A DNA stretch of 13,948 nucleotides from an uncultured Eubacteriales bacterium (GTDB lineage: Bacteria > Bacillota > Clostridia > Christensenellales > Borkfalkiaceae). Where the stretch lies: positions 1 through 13,948 of the forward strand of contig URHP01000038.1 of NCBI GenBank assembly GCA_900547645.1, in the 5' to 3' direction. Under the pieces are notes generated by a model. It worked only from the letters and a program-made list of their open reading frames with translations, had not been told where the DNA came from and did no database searches. Below are positions 1-8,688 of the stretch, in pieces. The translations under genes were made by a program, and so were the position numbers. Numbering within the stretch: position 1 is the first letter of the stretch; every line of letters starts with the position of its first letter.

Positions 1-865
1 GCCGCAGCGCCGTGCGCGTCGCGACGACCGAATTGCAGCCGTGCGCGATATTGGCGAACGGCCCGCCGTGCACGATGGCGGGCGTTCCCTCCAGCGTCTG
101 TACAAGGTTTGGTTTCAACGCGTCCTTCAGGAGCGCGCACATGGCGCCCGCCGCCTTCAGATCGCCCGCGGTGACGGGCTTGCCCTCATAGGTATAGCCG
201 ACGACGATGCGCTCCAGCCGCGCCTTGAGATCGGAGAGCGAAGTGGCAAGGCAGAGGATCGCCATGACCTCGCTGGCGACGGTGATCTCGAACCCGTCTT
301 TCCGGGGAACGCCGTTCTTGCCGCCGCCCAGGCCGTCTTCCAGATAGCGGAGCTGACGGTCGTTCATGTCCACGCACCGTTTCCACGTGATGCGGTCCTT
401 GTCGATACCGAGCGCATTCCCCTGGAAAATATGATTGTCGAGCATGGCGGCGAGCAGATTGTTTGCCGCGCCCACGGCGTGCGCATCCCCCGTGAAATGC
501 AGGTTGATATCCTCCATGGGAACGACCTGCGCATAGCCGCCGCCCGCAGCGCCCCCCTTCACGCCGAATACGGGACCGAGCGAAGGCTCGCGCAGCGCCA
601 CCACGACCTTTTTGCCGATGCGGCGCATGCCGTCGGCAAGCCCGATGGTGGTGGTCGTCTTGCCCTCGCCCGCGGGTGTGGGCGTGATGGCGGTGACAAG
701 GATGAGTTTGCCGTCCTTGCCCGCACGCTCCATGACGGGCAGCCCGATCTTCGCCTTATACTTTCCGTAGTACTCGATGTCGTCCTCGCTCAGTCCGACG
801 CTCTTCGCCACGTCGAGAATGGGCTTTAATTTTGCGCTCTGCGCGATCTCAATATCCGTCAGCAT
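1..865 (-). CDS. fhs: Formate-tetrahydrofolate ligase (10-formyl-THF synthetase), N-terminal half, runs off left edge
   Basis: This enzyme ligates formate to tetrahydrofolate with ATP, giving cytosolic 10-formyl-THF. The 288 residues visible are about half of the usual length of roughly 555; the rest lies beyond the left edge. The P-loop [11 protein letters not shown] is at residues about 62-72. It is followed by the characteristic blocks [19 protein letters not shown] (about 92-110), [11 protein letters not shown] (121-131), [12 protein letters not shown] (135-146), the [12 protein letters not shown] region (159-170) and [13 protein letters not shown] (267-279). The ATG at 865 is preceded by GGAGAGG four to ten bases upstream, and the first residues MLTDIEIAQ match the family N-terminus. 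The gene lies 59 nt behind purL on the same strand, with a stem-loop in the gap. Its product is the formyl donor for PurN and for the AICAR formyltransferase of the same cluster, so co-transcription makes metabolic sense but is inferred. Identification is very secure. Confidence 0.97.
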   Translation of the reverse strand, partial: MLTDIEIAQSAKLKPILDVAKSVGLSEDDIEYYGKYKAKIGLPVMERAGKDGKLILVTAITPTPAGEGKTTTTIGLADGMRRIGKKVVVALREPSLGPVFGVKGGAAGGGYAQVVPMEDINLHFTGDAHAVGAANNLLAAMLDNHIFQGNALGIDKDRITWKRCVDMNDRQLRYLEDGLGGGKNGVPRKDGFEITVASEVMAILCLATSLSDLKARLERIVVGYTYEGKPVTAGDLKAAGAMCALLKDALKPNLVQTLEGTPAIVHGGPFANIAHGCNSVVATRTALR

Positions 866-891
866 GTTCCTCTCCGTCCGTCTTCTTCCTT

Positions 892-910
892 GCCGCCTTT
901 TACAGGCGGC
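892..910 (-). repeat. Stem-loop between purL and fhs
   Basis: A perfect 7-bp inverted repeat (GCCGCCT, 5-nt loop, AGGCGGC) lies in the 59-nt gap between the purL stop and the fhs start. On the minus strand it is followed by purine-rich sequence and the fhs ribosome binding site, not by a U tract, so it is unlikely to be an intrinsic terminator. It could stabilise or separate the purL and fhs messages; this is inference. Confidence 0.6.
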
Positions 911-924
911 GCCCGGTCTCCCGA

Positions 925-3900
925 TCAGTTAAAATACTTCACCGCGCTTTCGAACAGCTTCATATCGTATTCGCCGGGGACGTTCCTGTAAAGTCCCGCG
1001 CCCTTGCGCTCGGAATGCCCCATCTTGCCGAACACCCTGCCGTCCGGCGAGAGGATGCCCTCGATCGCCGCCGCGCTGCCGTTCGGATTGAAATGCACGT
1101 CCATGGTGGCGTTGTCCGAAAGATCGACGTACTGCGTCATGATCTGACCGTTTTCCGCGAGCTTTTCAATGAGCGCGGGACTTGCCACAAATTTGCCCTC
1201 GCCGTGCGAGATCGGCACGGAGAACACCTCCCCTGCCTCGACGAGCGAAAGCCACGGCGACTGCACGCTTGCCACGCGCACGCGCACGATGCGCGACTGG
1301 TGGCGCGCAATATTGTTATAGGTGAGCGTGGGGCAGAATTCGTCCGTATCGATGATCTTGCCGTACGGCACGAGCCCGAGCTTGATGAGCGCCTGGAACC
1401 CGTTGCAGATGCCGCCCATCAGCCCCTGTCTGTCGTCCAGCAGCCGCGCGACCTGTTCCCTGACGCGTTCGCCGCGGAAAAACGCGGTGATGAACTTGCC
1501 CGAACCGTCCGGCTCGTCGCCGCCCGAAAATCCGCCGGGAATAAACACGATCTGCGAATTTGCCATCTTTGCGGCAAACTCTTCCGCCGCCTGCGCGACT
1601 TCCGCCGCCGTGCGGTTGCGGATGACATAGATCTCCGGCTCCGCGCCCGCATCTGCAAACGCCTTGGCGGTATCGTACTCGCAGTTGGTGCCCGGGAACA
1701 CGGGAATGAGCACTTTGGGTTTGGCGAATTTTACCTCGCTCGCAAGCGCGCTGCGCGTGCGGAAGGTGAAGTTGCGCACCGCTTCCGCAGGCGTTGCGAT
1801 ATTGCAGGCATATACGGGCTCCAGCTTGTCCTCGTAAATTCTGAGCAGATCGGACAGGAAGAGCCGTTCGCCGCCCATCGAGATCGCGCCGAGCGCCGTC
1901 GTCTCGCCCAAAGGCGTTCCGACGGGCAGATCCTCCGCAAGTTCGAGGATGAACGCGCCGTACCGATAGCCGAAAATGTCCTCCGTCGAAACGCCGTCGG
2001 CATACCGGAACCCGACCATGTTGCCGAAGCACATCTTCATGACGCCCTCGGCGATGCCGCCGAAGCCGGGCGTCCACACGGAGAGCGCACGCCCCGCCCG
2101 CAGCAGCGAAGTCACTTTGGCGAACACGCTCATCAGGGAAGCCGTGACGGGAAGCCCCGTCTCGTCATATTCGGGTGCGAGCAGCACGACCTTGTGTCCC
2201 GCCGCCTTGAATTCGGGGGAGACGACCTCGCCCGCCCTGCCGGTGGTGACCGCAAAGGAGACGAGCGTGGGCGGGACGTCGATATGCTCGAACGTACCGC
2301 TCATGGAGTCCTTGCCGCCGATGGCGGCGATGCCCAGAGCCTTCTGCGCCTCGAACGCCCCCAGCAGCGCGGCGAGCGGCTGCCCCCAGCGCGCGGGATC
2401 ATGCCCGGGCTTCAGGAAGTATTCCTGGAAAGAGAGGTATGTGTCCGCCGTGGATGCGCCGGAGGCAACGAGCTTCGCGACGCTCTCGACGACGGCGAGG
2501 TATGCCCCGTGATAGGGACTCTTTTCGGTGATATAGGGATTTCCGCCCCATGCCATGTAGGAGACGGTGTCCGTATGTCCCTTTTCGACGGAGACAAGGT
2601 GCGCCATCGCCTGCGGCGGCGTGAGCTGATACTTCCCGCCGAACGGCATTAAAACGGTGCCTGCGCCGATGGTGGAATCGAACCGCTCGGAAAGTCCGCG
2701 CTTGGAACAGACGTTGAGATCGCCCGCCAGACGGCTGTAATTTTCGGCGAACGTGCCCTTGACCTCGCGCTGCCATTCGCCGCACTTTGCAGGCGCGACG
2801 CTGATATGCTTTTCCGCGCCGTTGGAATTGAGAAACTCGCGCGAGACGTCCACGATGGTCCTGCCGTTCCAGCGCATGACGAGGCGGGGTTCCTCCGTGA
2901 CGGAAGCGACGACGGTCGCCTCCAGATTTTCCTGTTCCGCGAGTCCGATGAACTTGTCCGCTTTATCCGCCTCCACGACGACCGCCATGCGCTCCTGCGA
3001 TTCGGAGATGGCAAGTTCGGTGCCGTCCAGCCCGTCATACTTCTTGGGCACGGCGTTGAGATCGATGTCCAGCCCGTCGGCGAGTTCGCCGATGGCGACG
3101 GATACGCCGCCCGCGCCGAAATCGTTGCAGCGCTTGACGAGCAGCATCGCCTCCCGGTTGCGGAAGAGACGCTGCAGTTTGCGTTCTTCGGGCGCATTGC
3201 CCTTCTGTACTTCGGCGCCGCAGTGCGTGAGCGACTCGAGCGTATGCGACTTGGAAGAGCCCGTTGCGCCGCCGCATCCGTCACGCCCCGTCCTGCCGCC
3301 CAGAAGGATGACCTTATCGCCGGGCGCGGGGACCTCCCTGCGCACGTTTTCGGCGGGCGTCGCCGCGATGACCGCGCCGATCTCCAGCCGCTTTGCGACA
3401 TAGCCGGGGTGATAGAGCTCGTCCACCTGCCCTGTAGCGAGACCGATCTGATTGCCGTAGGAAGAATATCCCGCCGCCGCCGTAGTGACGATCTTGCGCT
3501 GCGGGAGCTTGCCCTTCATCGTGTCCCTGACGGGAACGAGCGGATCGCCTGCGCCCGTGACGCGCATGGCGGCATAGACGTAGCTTCTGCCCGAGAGCGG
3601 ATCGCGGATGGCGCCGCCGATGCAGGTCGCCGCGCCGCCGAACGGCTCGATCTCCGTCGGGTGATTGTGCGTCTCGTTCTTGAAGAGGAGCAGCCAGTCC
3701 TGCGGCTCGCCGTCTACGTCCACCTTGATCTTGACGGTGCAGGCGTTGATCTCCTCCGATTCGTCGAGTTTTTCCAGCATGCCGCGCTTTTTCAGCAATT
3801 TCGCGGCGATGGTGCCTACATCCATGAGATTGACGGGCTTGGTCCTGCCGATCTCCTCGCGCGCGGCAAGGTAGTCCTCGTACGCCTTCTGCAGCAGTTC

Positions 3901-4614
3901 GTCTTCAAAGGTGACGGAATCGATGGTCGTGAGGAAGGTGGTGTGGCGGCAGTGATCGGACCAATAGGTGTCGATCATGCGGATCTCCGTGAGCGTGGGA
4001 TCGCGCCCCTCCTTCCGGAAATATTCCTGACAGAACGCCGCGTCGTCCGCGTCCATCGCAAGCTCATACTTGCCGACAAACGCGGCAAGCCCTTCCTCGT
4101 CCAGCTGCAAAAAGCCCGTGAGCGTGGGCACTTCGGAGGGAACGGGATGGGAAATTTTCAGCGTCCCGGGAACGGCGAGCGACGCTTCCCGGCTCTCAAC
4201 GGGGTTGATGACGTATTTTTTGATCGCCTCCAGCTCGTCCTCGGAGACCATGCCGTACACCGCGTACACCTTTGCGGTACGGATGACGGGACGCGGCTTC
4301 ATGGAGATGAGCTGGATGCACTGCGCCGCCGAATCCGCGCGCTGATCGAACTGTCCGGGCAGATATTCCGCCGCGAACACGCGCGCCCCCGCAAGATCGA
4401 CGCCCTCGGACGCGCTGTCCATCTGCGGCTCGGAAAATACCGTATGCACGCACTGCCGGAAGAGCGCTTCGTCAATGTCCTCCGCGTCGTAGCGGTTGAG
4501 GATGCGGATACGCGTCACGCCCGCAATGCCGAGAAGTTCCCTGACGTCCGAAAGAAGGGCGCGCGCCTCGTTGTCGAACCCCTCTCTCTTCTCCACATAG
4601 ACTCTGTAGACCAT
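925..4614 (-). CDS. purL: Phosphoribosylformylglycinamidine synthase, single-chain type with fused glutaminase
   Basis: PurL converts FGAR, glutamine and ATP to FGAM (step 4). At 1229 residues it is the long single-chain form with its own glutaminase, matching the clostridial/streptococcal clade and explaining the lack of purQ and purS. After an N-terminal PurS-like region come the synthetase halves: [13 protein letters not shown], the nucleotide-binding [21 protein letters not shown] and [19 protein letters not shown] in the first, and [20 protein letters not shown] and [11 protein letters not shown] in the second. The class I glutaminase domain spans about 967-1229: [11 protein letters not shown] at its start, nucleophile Cys1070 in [14 protein letters not shown], and His1200/Glu1202 in [10 protein letters not shown]. 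The ATG at 4614 shares one base with the purD stop (TAATG), and GGAGG lies 7 nt upstream, indicating translational coupling to purD. No frameshift or missing catalytic residue is seen. Confidence 0.98.
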   Translation of the reverse strand: MVYRVYVEKREGFDNEARALLSDVRELLGIAGVTRIRILNRYDAEDIDEALFRQCVHTVFSEPQMDSASEGVDLAGARVFAAEYLPGQFDQRADSAAQCIQLISMKPRPVIRTAKVYAVYGMVSEDELEAIKKYVINPVESREASLAVPGTLKISHPVPSEVPTLTGFLQLDEEGLAAFVGKYELAMDADDAAFCQEYFRKEGRDPTLTEIRMIDTYWSDHCRHTTFLTTIDSVTFEDELLQKAYEDYLAAREEIGRTKPVNLMDVGTIAAKLLKKRGMLEKLDESEEINACTVKIKVDVDGEPQDWLLLFKNETHNHPTEIEPFGGAATCIGGAIRDPLSGRSYVYAAMRVTGAGDPLVPVRDTMKGKLPQRKIVTTAAAGYSSYGNQIGLATGQVDELYHPGYVAKRLEIGAVIAATPAENVRREVPAPGDKVILLGGRTGRDGCGGATGSSKSHTLESLTHCGAEVQKGNAPEERKLQRLFRNREAMLLVKRCNDFGAGGVSVAIGELADGLDIDLNAVPKKYDGLDGTELAISESQERMAVVVEADKADKFIGLAEQENLEATVVASVTEEPRLVMRWNGRTIVDVSREFLNSNGAEKHISVAPAKCGEWQREVKGTFAENYSRLAGDLNVCSKRGLSERFDSTIGAGTVLMPFGGKYQLTPPQAMAHLVSVEKGHTDTVSYMAWGGNPYITEKSPYHGAYLAVVESVAKLVASGASTADTYLSFQEYFLKPGHDPARWGQPLAALLGAFEAQKALGIAAIGGKDSMSGTFEHIDVPPTLVSFAVTTGRAGEVVSPEFKAAGHKVVLLAPEYDETGLPVTASLMSVFAKVTSLLRAGRALSVWTPGFGGIAEGVMKMCFGNMVGFRYADGVSTEDIFGYRYGAFILELAEDLPVGTPLGETTALGAISMGGERLFLSDLLRIYEDKLEPVYACNIATPAEAVRNFTFRTRSALASEVKFAKPKVLIPVFPGTNCEYDTAKAFADAGAEPEIYVIRNRTAAEVAQAAEEFAAKMANSQIVFIPGGFSGGDEPDGSGKFITAFFRGERVREQVARLLDDRQGLMGGICNGFQALIKLGLVPYGKIIDTDEFCPTLTYNNIARHQSRIVRVRVASVQSPWLSLVEAGEVFSVPISHGEGKFVASPALIEKLAENGQIMTQYVDLSDNATMDVHFNPNGSAAAIEGILSPDGRVFGKMGHSERKGAGLYRNVPGEYDMKLFESAVKYFN

Positions 4615-5888
4615 TATCTGTCCTCCATTGCAGCCAACGCGCGCCTGCCGATGTCGCGGCGCATATAGGCGTTTTCAAAGTGAATTTTATCCGCAAGCGC
4701 ATACGCGTGCGCGATCGCGTCCTTCAGGGTGTCCGCCGTGGCGACCGCGCCGAGCACTCTGCCGCCCGCAGTCAGCAGTCTGCCGTTCTCCAGCTTCGCC
4801 CCCGCAACGTAGATGTCCTCGTTCGCGCCCGGCTCGGGCATGGTGATGGGGAAACCCGTGTCATACTTCTTCGGATAGCCCTCGGACGCGAGCACGACGC
4901 AGCACGCCGCGCCCTTTTTGAAGCGCACCATGTCCGCTTTCAGGCTGCCGCCGCGCACCGCGAGCATGATCTCCAGAAGATCGCTCATCAGAAGGGGCAG
5001 CACCACCTGCGTCTCGGGATCGCCGAAACGGCAGTTATATTCGATGACCTTGGGACCGTCTTTGGTGAGCATCAGCCCGAAGTACAGACAGCCCTTGAAG
5101 GTGCGTCCTTCGGCGTTCATCGCGTTGATCGTGGGCAGGAAGATCTTCTGCATGCACGTTTCGGCGATCTCCTCCGTATAGTACGGGTTGGGCGCAACGG
5201 TACCCATGCCGCCCGTGTTCAGCCCTTCGTCGCCGTCCTTTGCGCGCTTGTGGTCCATGGAGGAGACCATGGGCACGACGATCTTGCCGTCCGTAAAGGA
5301 GAGCACGGAGACCTCGGGCCCCGTAAGGAACTCTTCGACCAAAATCCTGTCGCCGCTCGCGCCGAACACCCTGTCCACCATCATTTCATTGACGGTCTTT
5401 TCCGCTTCTTCAAAGCTGTTTACGATGACCGCGCCCTTGCCGAGCGCAAGTCCGTCCGCCTTGATCACGGTGGGATAGGACGCCGTCTTCAGATAGGCAA
5501 TCGCCGCGGCGGGATCGGTGAACGTCTCGCTTGCCGCAGTGGGGATGCCGTACTTCTTCATGAGATTTTTGGAGAAGACCTTGCTCCCTTCGATGACGGC
5601 CGCGTCCTTGGTGGGCCCGAAGCAGGGAACGCCGACGGCTTCCAGCGCGTCCACGCACCCGAGACAGAGCGGATCATCGGGCGTGACGACCGCGAAATCC
5701 ACTTTTTTCTCGCGCGCAAAGCGCACGATGCCGTCGATATCCGTCGCCTTCACGGGCACGCACTCCGCGTCCTGCGCGATGCCGCCGTTCCCGGGAAGCG
5801 CATAAATTTTTCCCGCGCGCCTGCTCTTTTTCAGCGCCTTGATGACGGCGTGTTCTCTGCCGCCGCCGCCGACTACCAGAATATCCAT
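4614..5888 (-). CDS. purD: Phosphoribosylamine-glycine ligase (GAR synthetase)
   Basis: PurD joins glycine to phosphoribosylamine with ATP to give GAR (step 2), taking the unstable product of PurF. It is an ATP-grasp enzyme of 424 residues, the normal length. Visible motifs are the N-terminal VVGGGGREHA (5-14), LPGNGG (31-36), FGPTKDAAVIEGSK (90-103), KADGLALGKGAV (143-154), the DHKRAKDGDEGLNTGGMGT stretch (212-230) and the metal/ATP-binding EYNCRFGDPETQ (283-294). The segment PDDPLCLGCVDA (70-81) diverges slightly from the common PEAPLVAGIVDA form. An in-frame upstream extension exists, but ATG 5888 is chosen because MDILVVGGGGREHA is the family N-terminus and GAGGG lies about 7 nt upstream. 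The stop overlaps the purL start by 1 nt. A strong stem-loop sits just upstream of the ribosome binding site. Confidence 0.97.
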   Translation of the reverse strand: MDILVVGGGGREHAVIKALKKSRRAGKIYALPGNGGIAQDAECVPVKATDIDGIVRFAREKKVDFAVVTPDDPLCLGCVDALEAVGVPCFGPTKDAAVIEGSKVFSKNLMKKYGIPTAASETFTDPAAAIAYLKTASYPTVIKADGLALGKGAVIVNSFEEAEKTVNEMMVDRVFGASGDRILVEEFLTGPEVSVLSFTDGKIVVPMVSSMDHKRAKDGDEGLNTGGMGTVAPNPYYTEEIAETCMQKIFLPTINAMNAEGRTFKGCLYFGLMLTKDGPKVIEYNCRFGDPETQVVLPLLMSDLLEIMLAVRGGSLKADMVRFKKGAACCVVLASEGYPKKYDTGFPITMPEPGANEDIYVAGAKLENGRLLTAGGRVLGAVATADTLKDAIAHAYALADKIHFENAYMRRDIGRRALAAMEDR

Positions 5889-5916
5889 AAAAATTCCCTC
5901 GTAAAAGAAATGCTTG

Positions 5917-5949
5917 CGCGCAAACCTGCTAAAAATGCAGGTTTGCGCG
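5917..5949 (-). repeat. Perfect 13-bp inverted repeat upstream of purD
   Basis: The 79-nt gap between the AICAR formyltransferase and purD contains CGCGCAAACCTGC, a 7-nt loop TAAAAAT, and GCAGGTTTGCGCG: thirteen perfect base pairs. On the transcribed (minus) strand the hairpin is followed by GCAAGC and a weak interrupted U-rich stretch, then the purD ribosome binding site. It therefore looks more like an mRNA processing or stability element, or a partial attenuator, than a full terminator. On the plus strand a T5 run follows four bases after it. Function is unknown. Confidence 0.8.
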
Positions 5950-5967
5950 TCCGTTTTTGATGTCCGG

Positions 5968-7152
5968 TCAGTGATGGAACAGGCGCATGCCCGTGAACGC
6001 CATGACCATGTTATGGCTGTCTGCCGCCTCGATGACGAGGTCGTCCCGCACCGAGCCGCCCGGCTCCGCAACGTACGTCACGCCGCTTCTGTAGGCACGC
6101 TCGATATTGTCGGAGAACGGGAAGAACGCGTCGCTCCCCAGCGAGACGCCCTTGATCGTGGCAAGGTACGCCGCCTTTTCCTCCCGCGTGAAGGGCTCGG
6201 GACGGACGGCGAAATTTTTCTGCCATGCGCCTTCGGCAAGCACTTCGTCCGCATCGTCGGAGAGGTACAGATCGATGATGTTGTTCTTTTCCGGTCTGCC
6301 TACCCCTTCCGCAAACTGCAGGGAGAGCACCTTTTCGTGCTGACGCAGATGCCAGAGGTCCGCCTTCTGAGCCGCAAGGCGGGTGCAGTGGATGCGCGAC
6401 TGCTGTCCCGCGCCCACGCCGATCGCCTGTCCGTCCGCCGCAAAACAGACGGAATTGGACTGCGTGTATTTTAAGGTAATGAGCGAAATGATGAGGTCGA
6501 TCGCCTTGTCCTCGGGCAGCTGCTTGTTCTTCGTCACGAGATTGCCGAGCGTGGCGCGGTCGATCTTATAATTGTTGCGCCCCTGTTCAAACGTGATGCC
6601 GAACACCTGCTTGCGCTCGATCTCGGCGGGAACATAGGCAGGATCGATTTTGACGGTGTTGTACGCTCCCTTCTTTTTGCCCTTCAGAATCTCGAGCGCC
6701 TTGGGAGAATAGGCGGGCGCAATGATGCCGTCGGAGACTTCGCGCGCGATGATCCGCGCCGTTACCTCGTCGCATTCGTCGGACAGGGCGATCCAGTCGC
6801 CGAAGGAGGACATTCTGTCCGTTCCGCGCGCCCGTGCATAGGCACAGGCGAGCGGGGAATCGTCAAGCCCCTCGATGTCGTCCACAAAGCAGGACTTTTT
6901 GAGCGCGGGCGAGAGCTTTTTGCCCACCGCCGCCGACGTGGGCGAGACGTGCTTGAAGCTGGTCGCCGCCGCCATGCCCGTCGCCTCCTTCACCTCTTTG
7001 ACGAGCTGCCAGGAATTGAAGGCGTCCAGAAAGTTGATATATCCGGGCCTTCCGTTCAAAATTTCTACGGGAAGGTCGCCGCCGTCCGCCATAAAGATGC
7101 GCGCGGGCTTCTGATTGGGATTGCACCCGTATTTTAACTGAAATTCGTTCAT
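5968..7152 (-). CDS. AICAR formyltransferase, PurH-type, lacking the IMP cyclohydrolase domain
   Basis: This enzyme transfers the formyl group of 10-formyl-THF to AICAR, giving FAICAR (step 9). The 394-residue protein corresponds only to the C-terminal transformylase part of bifunctional PurH; the N-terminal MGS-like IMP cyclohydrolase domain is missing. Evidence includes the start LKYGCNPNQKPAR (6-18), the catalytic Lys67-His68 in SFKHVSPTSAA, SFGDWIALSD (116-125), KYTQSNSVCFAADGQAIGVGAGQQSR split across 228-253, SDAFFPFSDNIERA (340-353) and the typical PurH C-terminus GMRLFHH. The ATG at 7152 has AGGAG 8 nt upstream; a longer in-frame opening lacks family similarity. The neighbouring PurO-type protein presumably does the next step, replacing the missing domain. 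This stand-alone form is known in some Clostridia. Function is secure; a symbol is left blank because purH normally denotes the fusion. Confidence 0.95.
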   Translation of the reverse strand: MNEFQLKYGCNPNQKPARIFMADGGDLPVEILNGRPGYINFLDAFNSWQLVKEVKEATGMAAATSFKHVSPTSAAVGKKLSPALKKSCFVDDIEGLDDSPLACAYARARGTDRMSSFGDWIALSDECDEVTARIIAREVSDGIIAPAYSPKALEILKGKKKGAYNTVKIDPAYVPAEIERKQVFGITFEQGRNNYKIDRATLGNLVTKNKQLPEDKAIDLIISLITLKYTQSNSVCFAADGQAIGVGAGQQSRIHCTRLAAQKADLWHLRQHEKVLSLQFAEGVGRPEKNNIIDLYLSDDADEVLAEGAWQKNFAVRPEPFTREEKAAYLATIKGVSLGSDAFFPFSDNIERAYRSGVTYVAEPGGSVRDDLVIEAADSHNMVMAFTGMRLFHH

Positions 7153-7307
7153 CGCTTTTTCTCCTGTCGTTGTGTACCGCCTCTTCCCTTCAAAGGAAGC
7201 AAGCAGCTGATGCCTCCGGCATCCAAATTGGCGACCGATCCCCGCGCGGGCAAAGCCGCGCCTTGCGCCGGCGCCGCGCTTCGTCACGATCCGAAAATTC
7301 CGGAAAC
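7153..7307 (-). other. 155-nt GC-rich intergenic spacer with several hairpins
   Basis: This is the largest gap inside the operon. It holds GATGCC/GGCATC with a 3-nt loop (7209-7223), a purine/pyrimidine hairpin at 7183-7199 (7 bp counting one G-U pair), a GC stem GCGCGG/CCGCGC (7244-7249 with 7256-7261), and the perfect palindrome GCGCCGGCGC (7265-7274). No U tract, promoter or ORF with homology is apparent. I compared it by eye with the ZTP and THF riboswitch cores, a logical place for them ahead of a folate-dependent purine gene, and found no convincing match. Confidence 0.6.
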
Positions 7308-8027
7308 TTATTTCGTGAACTTGTTGATCAGCACATTCTCTTCCTGCCACGTTCTCAGCGTGACGGCGCGGCAGTAGAGCGAAATTTTATTGTCGGGATC
7401 GAGATTTTCCCAGATCTCGCGGGCAAATTCGTTGACGTCGTTGGGAATGGAGACGCGCTCCGGTTCGCCCATGAAGGTGGGCAGCGGGTTCCCGTCCTTT
7501 TCATAGGTGTGCAGGAAATGCCCCGTGCCGTTGACGGGCTCGTAATCGAACGTGAAACGGTTGCACTTTTCGCCCTTGCCGTCCGCGCTCTTCAGAATGG
7601 ACATCTCATAGGTAAAACCGCCCTTTTTGAGATGGATGATGCCGCTGATGCGGGGCGTATAGTTGGGCGCGTCCGGCTCGAAAGTGCGCGTCTTCAGGGC
7701 ACAGCGGAAGCACTTGCCCATGTTCAGATACTCTTCGATGGTATCCGTCTGATCGCCGTTGGTGACGATAATATCGTTCCCCACCCGCTTGACGGGCGAA
7801 TAGATGATGAGGGAAGGATCTTCCACCTTGCTTGCATCGAACGGATAGATGGTGACGGCGTCCCCCTCTTCAACGAACACGCGGTTGCGGGAATTTTCGC
7901 TCCTGCCCATGATGAAGTAGGCGAACATCGCCTTTCTTCCGTCCGAACTCTTGCCGATGACGATGCCGCGCCCGGGATAGGAATTTCCCGCCAGCGCGCG
8001 CTTCATGCTCTTTCTTACGTAGCCCAT
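7308..8027 (-). CDS. IMP cyclohydrolase, PurO-like
   Basis: This protein very likely closes the ring of FAICAR to IMP (step 10). The 239 residues match the PurO-type IMP cyclohydrolase family, first characterised in methanogenic archaea and unrelated to the cyclohydrolase domain of PurH. Signature segments near the N-terminus are GNSYPGRGIVIGKSSDG (14-30) and AYFIMGRSENSRNRVF (36-51), followed by YPFDASKVEDPSLIIYSPVK (61-80), NGDQTDTI (90-97) and TRTFEPDAPNYTPRISGII (113-131). The ATG at 8027 has AAAGGAGAG directly upstream; a longer in-frame reading begins inside purN and is not credible. It follows purN by 43 nt and precedes the stand-alone AICAR formyltransferase, which lacks its own cyclohydrolase domain. 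The pair together replaces bifunctional PurH. The function is family knowledge plus context, not shown by sequence alone. Confidence 0.9.
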   Translation of the reverse strand: MGYVRKSMKRALAGNSYPGRGIVIGKSSDGRKAMFAYFIMGRSENSRNRVFVEEGDAVTIYPFDASKVEDPSLIIYSPVKRVGNDIIVTNGDQTDTIEEYLNMGKCFRCALKTRTFEPDAPNYTPRISGIIHLKKGGFTYEMSILKSADGKGEKCNRFTFDYEPVNGTGHFLHTYEKDGNPLPTFMGEPERVSIPNDVNEFAREIWENLDPDNKISLYCRAVTLRTWQEENVLINKFTK

Positions 8028-8070
8028 AATCTCTCCTTTGTAATTCAGTGATCGGCGCGGGAATGCCGCC

Positions 8071-8688
8071 TCAGGCGTTTTCCCGCGAAAGCAGCTCTTT
8101 GCAAACGGTCTCCACCGCCTGCGGCAGAATGATCCACTCCGCCTCGCGCATGACGCGCTTTTGCAGGGTTTCGGGTGTGTCGCCCTCTTCGACGGCGACC
8201 GCCTTCTGCGCAATGATGGGACCGCCGTCGCAGACTTCGTTCACGTAATGCACCGTGGCGCCCGTCACCTTCACCCCGCGCGCAAGCGCCGCCTCGTGCA
8301 CCTTCAGCCCGTAAAACCCGGGACCGCAGAAGCTCGGAATGAGGGAAGGATGCACGTTGATCATGCGCATCTCATACTGTCTGGTGAACGCTTCGCTCAG
8401 AATGGTCATAAACCCCGCAAGCACCACCAGCCCGATGCCGTTTTCTGCGAGCGCGGCGGAAATTTTCGCCTCCCGCTCGCGGCGGTCCGGGACCGCCTTT
8501 TTGTCGGCGACAAAGGTGGCGACGCCCGCCGCCTTCGCCCGTTCGAGCGCATAGGCGGACGCGTTGTCGGATACGACGAGCGCGATCTCCCCCGAGGGGA
8601 TCTTTCCCGCCGCCTGCGCGTCCAGGATCGCCTGCAGATTGGTGCCGCCGCCCGAACAGAGGACGGCGACGCGGATCTTCCTCAGCAC
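8071..8688 (-). CDS. purN: Phosphoribosylglycinamide formyltransferase (10-formyl-THF dependent)
   Basis: PurN formylates GAR with 10-formyl-THF to give FGAR (step 3). The protein has 205 residues, close to the roughly 210 of E. coli PurN. It shows the phosphate-binding [12 protein letters not shown] (10-21), the catalytic Asn111 and His113 in [23 protein letters not shown] (124-135), and catalytic Asp154 in CDGGPII. Translation appears to start at GTG (8686-8688): no better ATG lies nearby and [17 protein letters not shown] aligns with the family N-terminus. The start lies inside the purM stop region, a 7-nt overlap with a weak GGGG upstream, so coupling to purM translation is likely. No PurT is present in the window, and the downstream fhs can supply the folate cofactor. 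Confidence 0.96.
   Translation of the reverse strand: MLRKIRVAVLCSGGGTNLQAILDAQAAGKIPSGEIALVVSDNASAYALERAKAAGVATFVADKKAVPDRREREAKISAALAENGIGLVVLAGFMTILSEAFTRQYEMRMINVHPSLIPSFCGPGFYGLKVHEAALARGVKVTGATVHYVNEVCDGGPIIAQKAVAVEEGDTPETLQKRVMREAEWIILPQAVETVCKELLSRENA

Noticed and set aside
832..4668. Two plus-strand open frames of about 600 codons (832-2652 and 2806-4668) opposite purL
   Set aside because: The Arg/His/Asp-rich translations have no family motifs and are antisense shadows of the purL reading frame.
5889..6071. Longer purD reading frame beginning inside the AICAR formyltransferase gene
   Set aside because: The added residues have no similarity to PurD and would overlap the conserved C-terminus of the upstream gene; ATG 5888 has a proper ribosome binding site.
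7231..7300. Possible ZTP-riboswitch-like stretch (GGATCGTGACGAAGCGC on the minus strand) ahead of the AICAR formyltransferase
   Set aside because: The opening resembles the ZTP core GGGUCGUGACUGGCG, but the closing P1 strand, the downstream ACC/GGGGAGCG element and the CCGCCUGGGC pseudoknot strand are missing.
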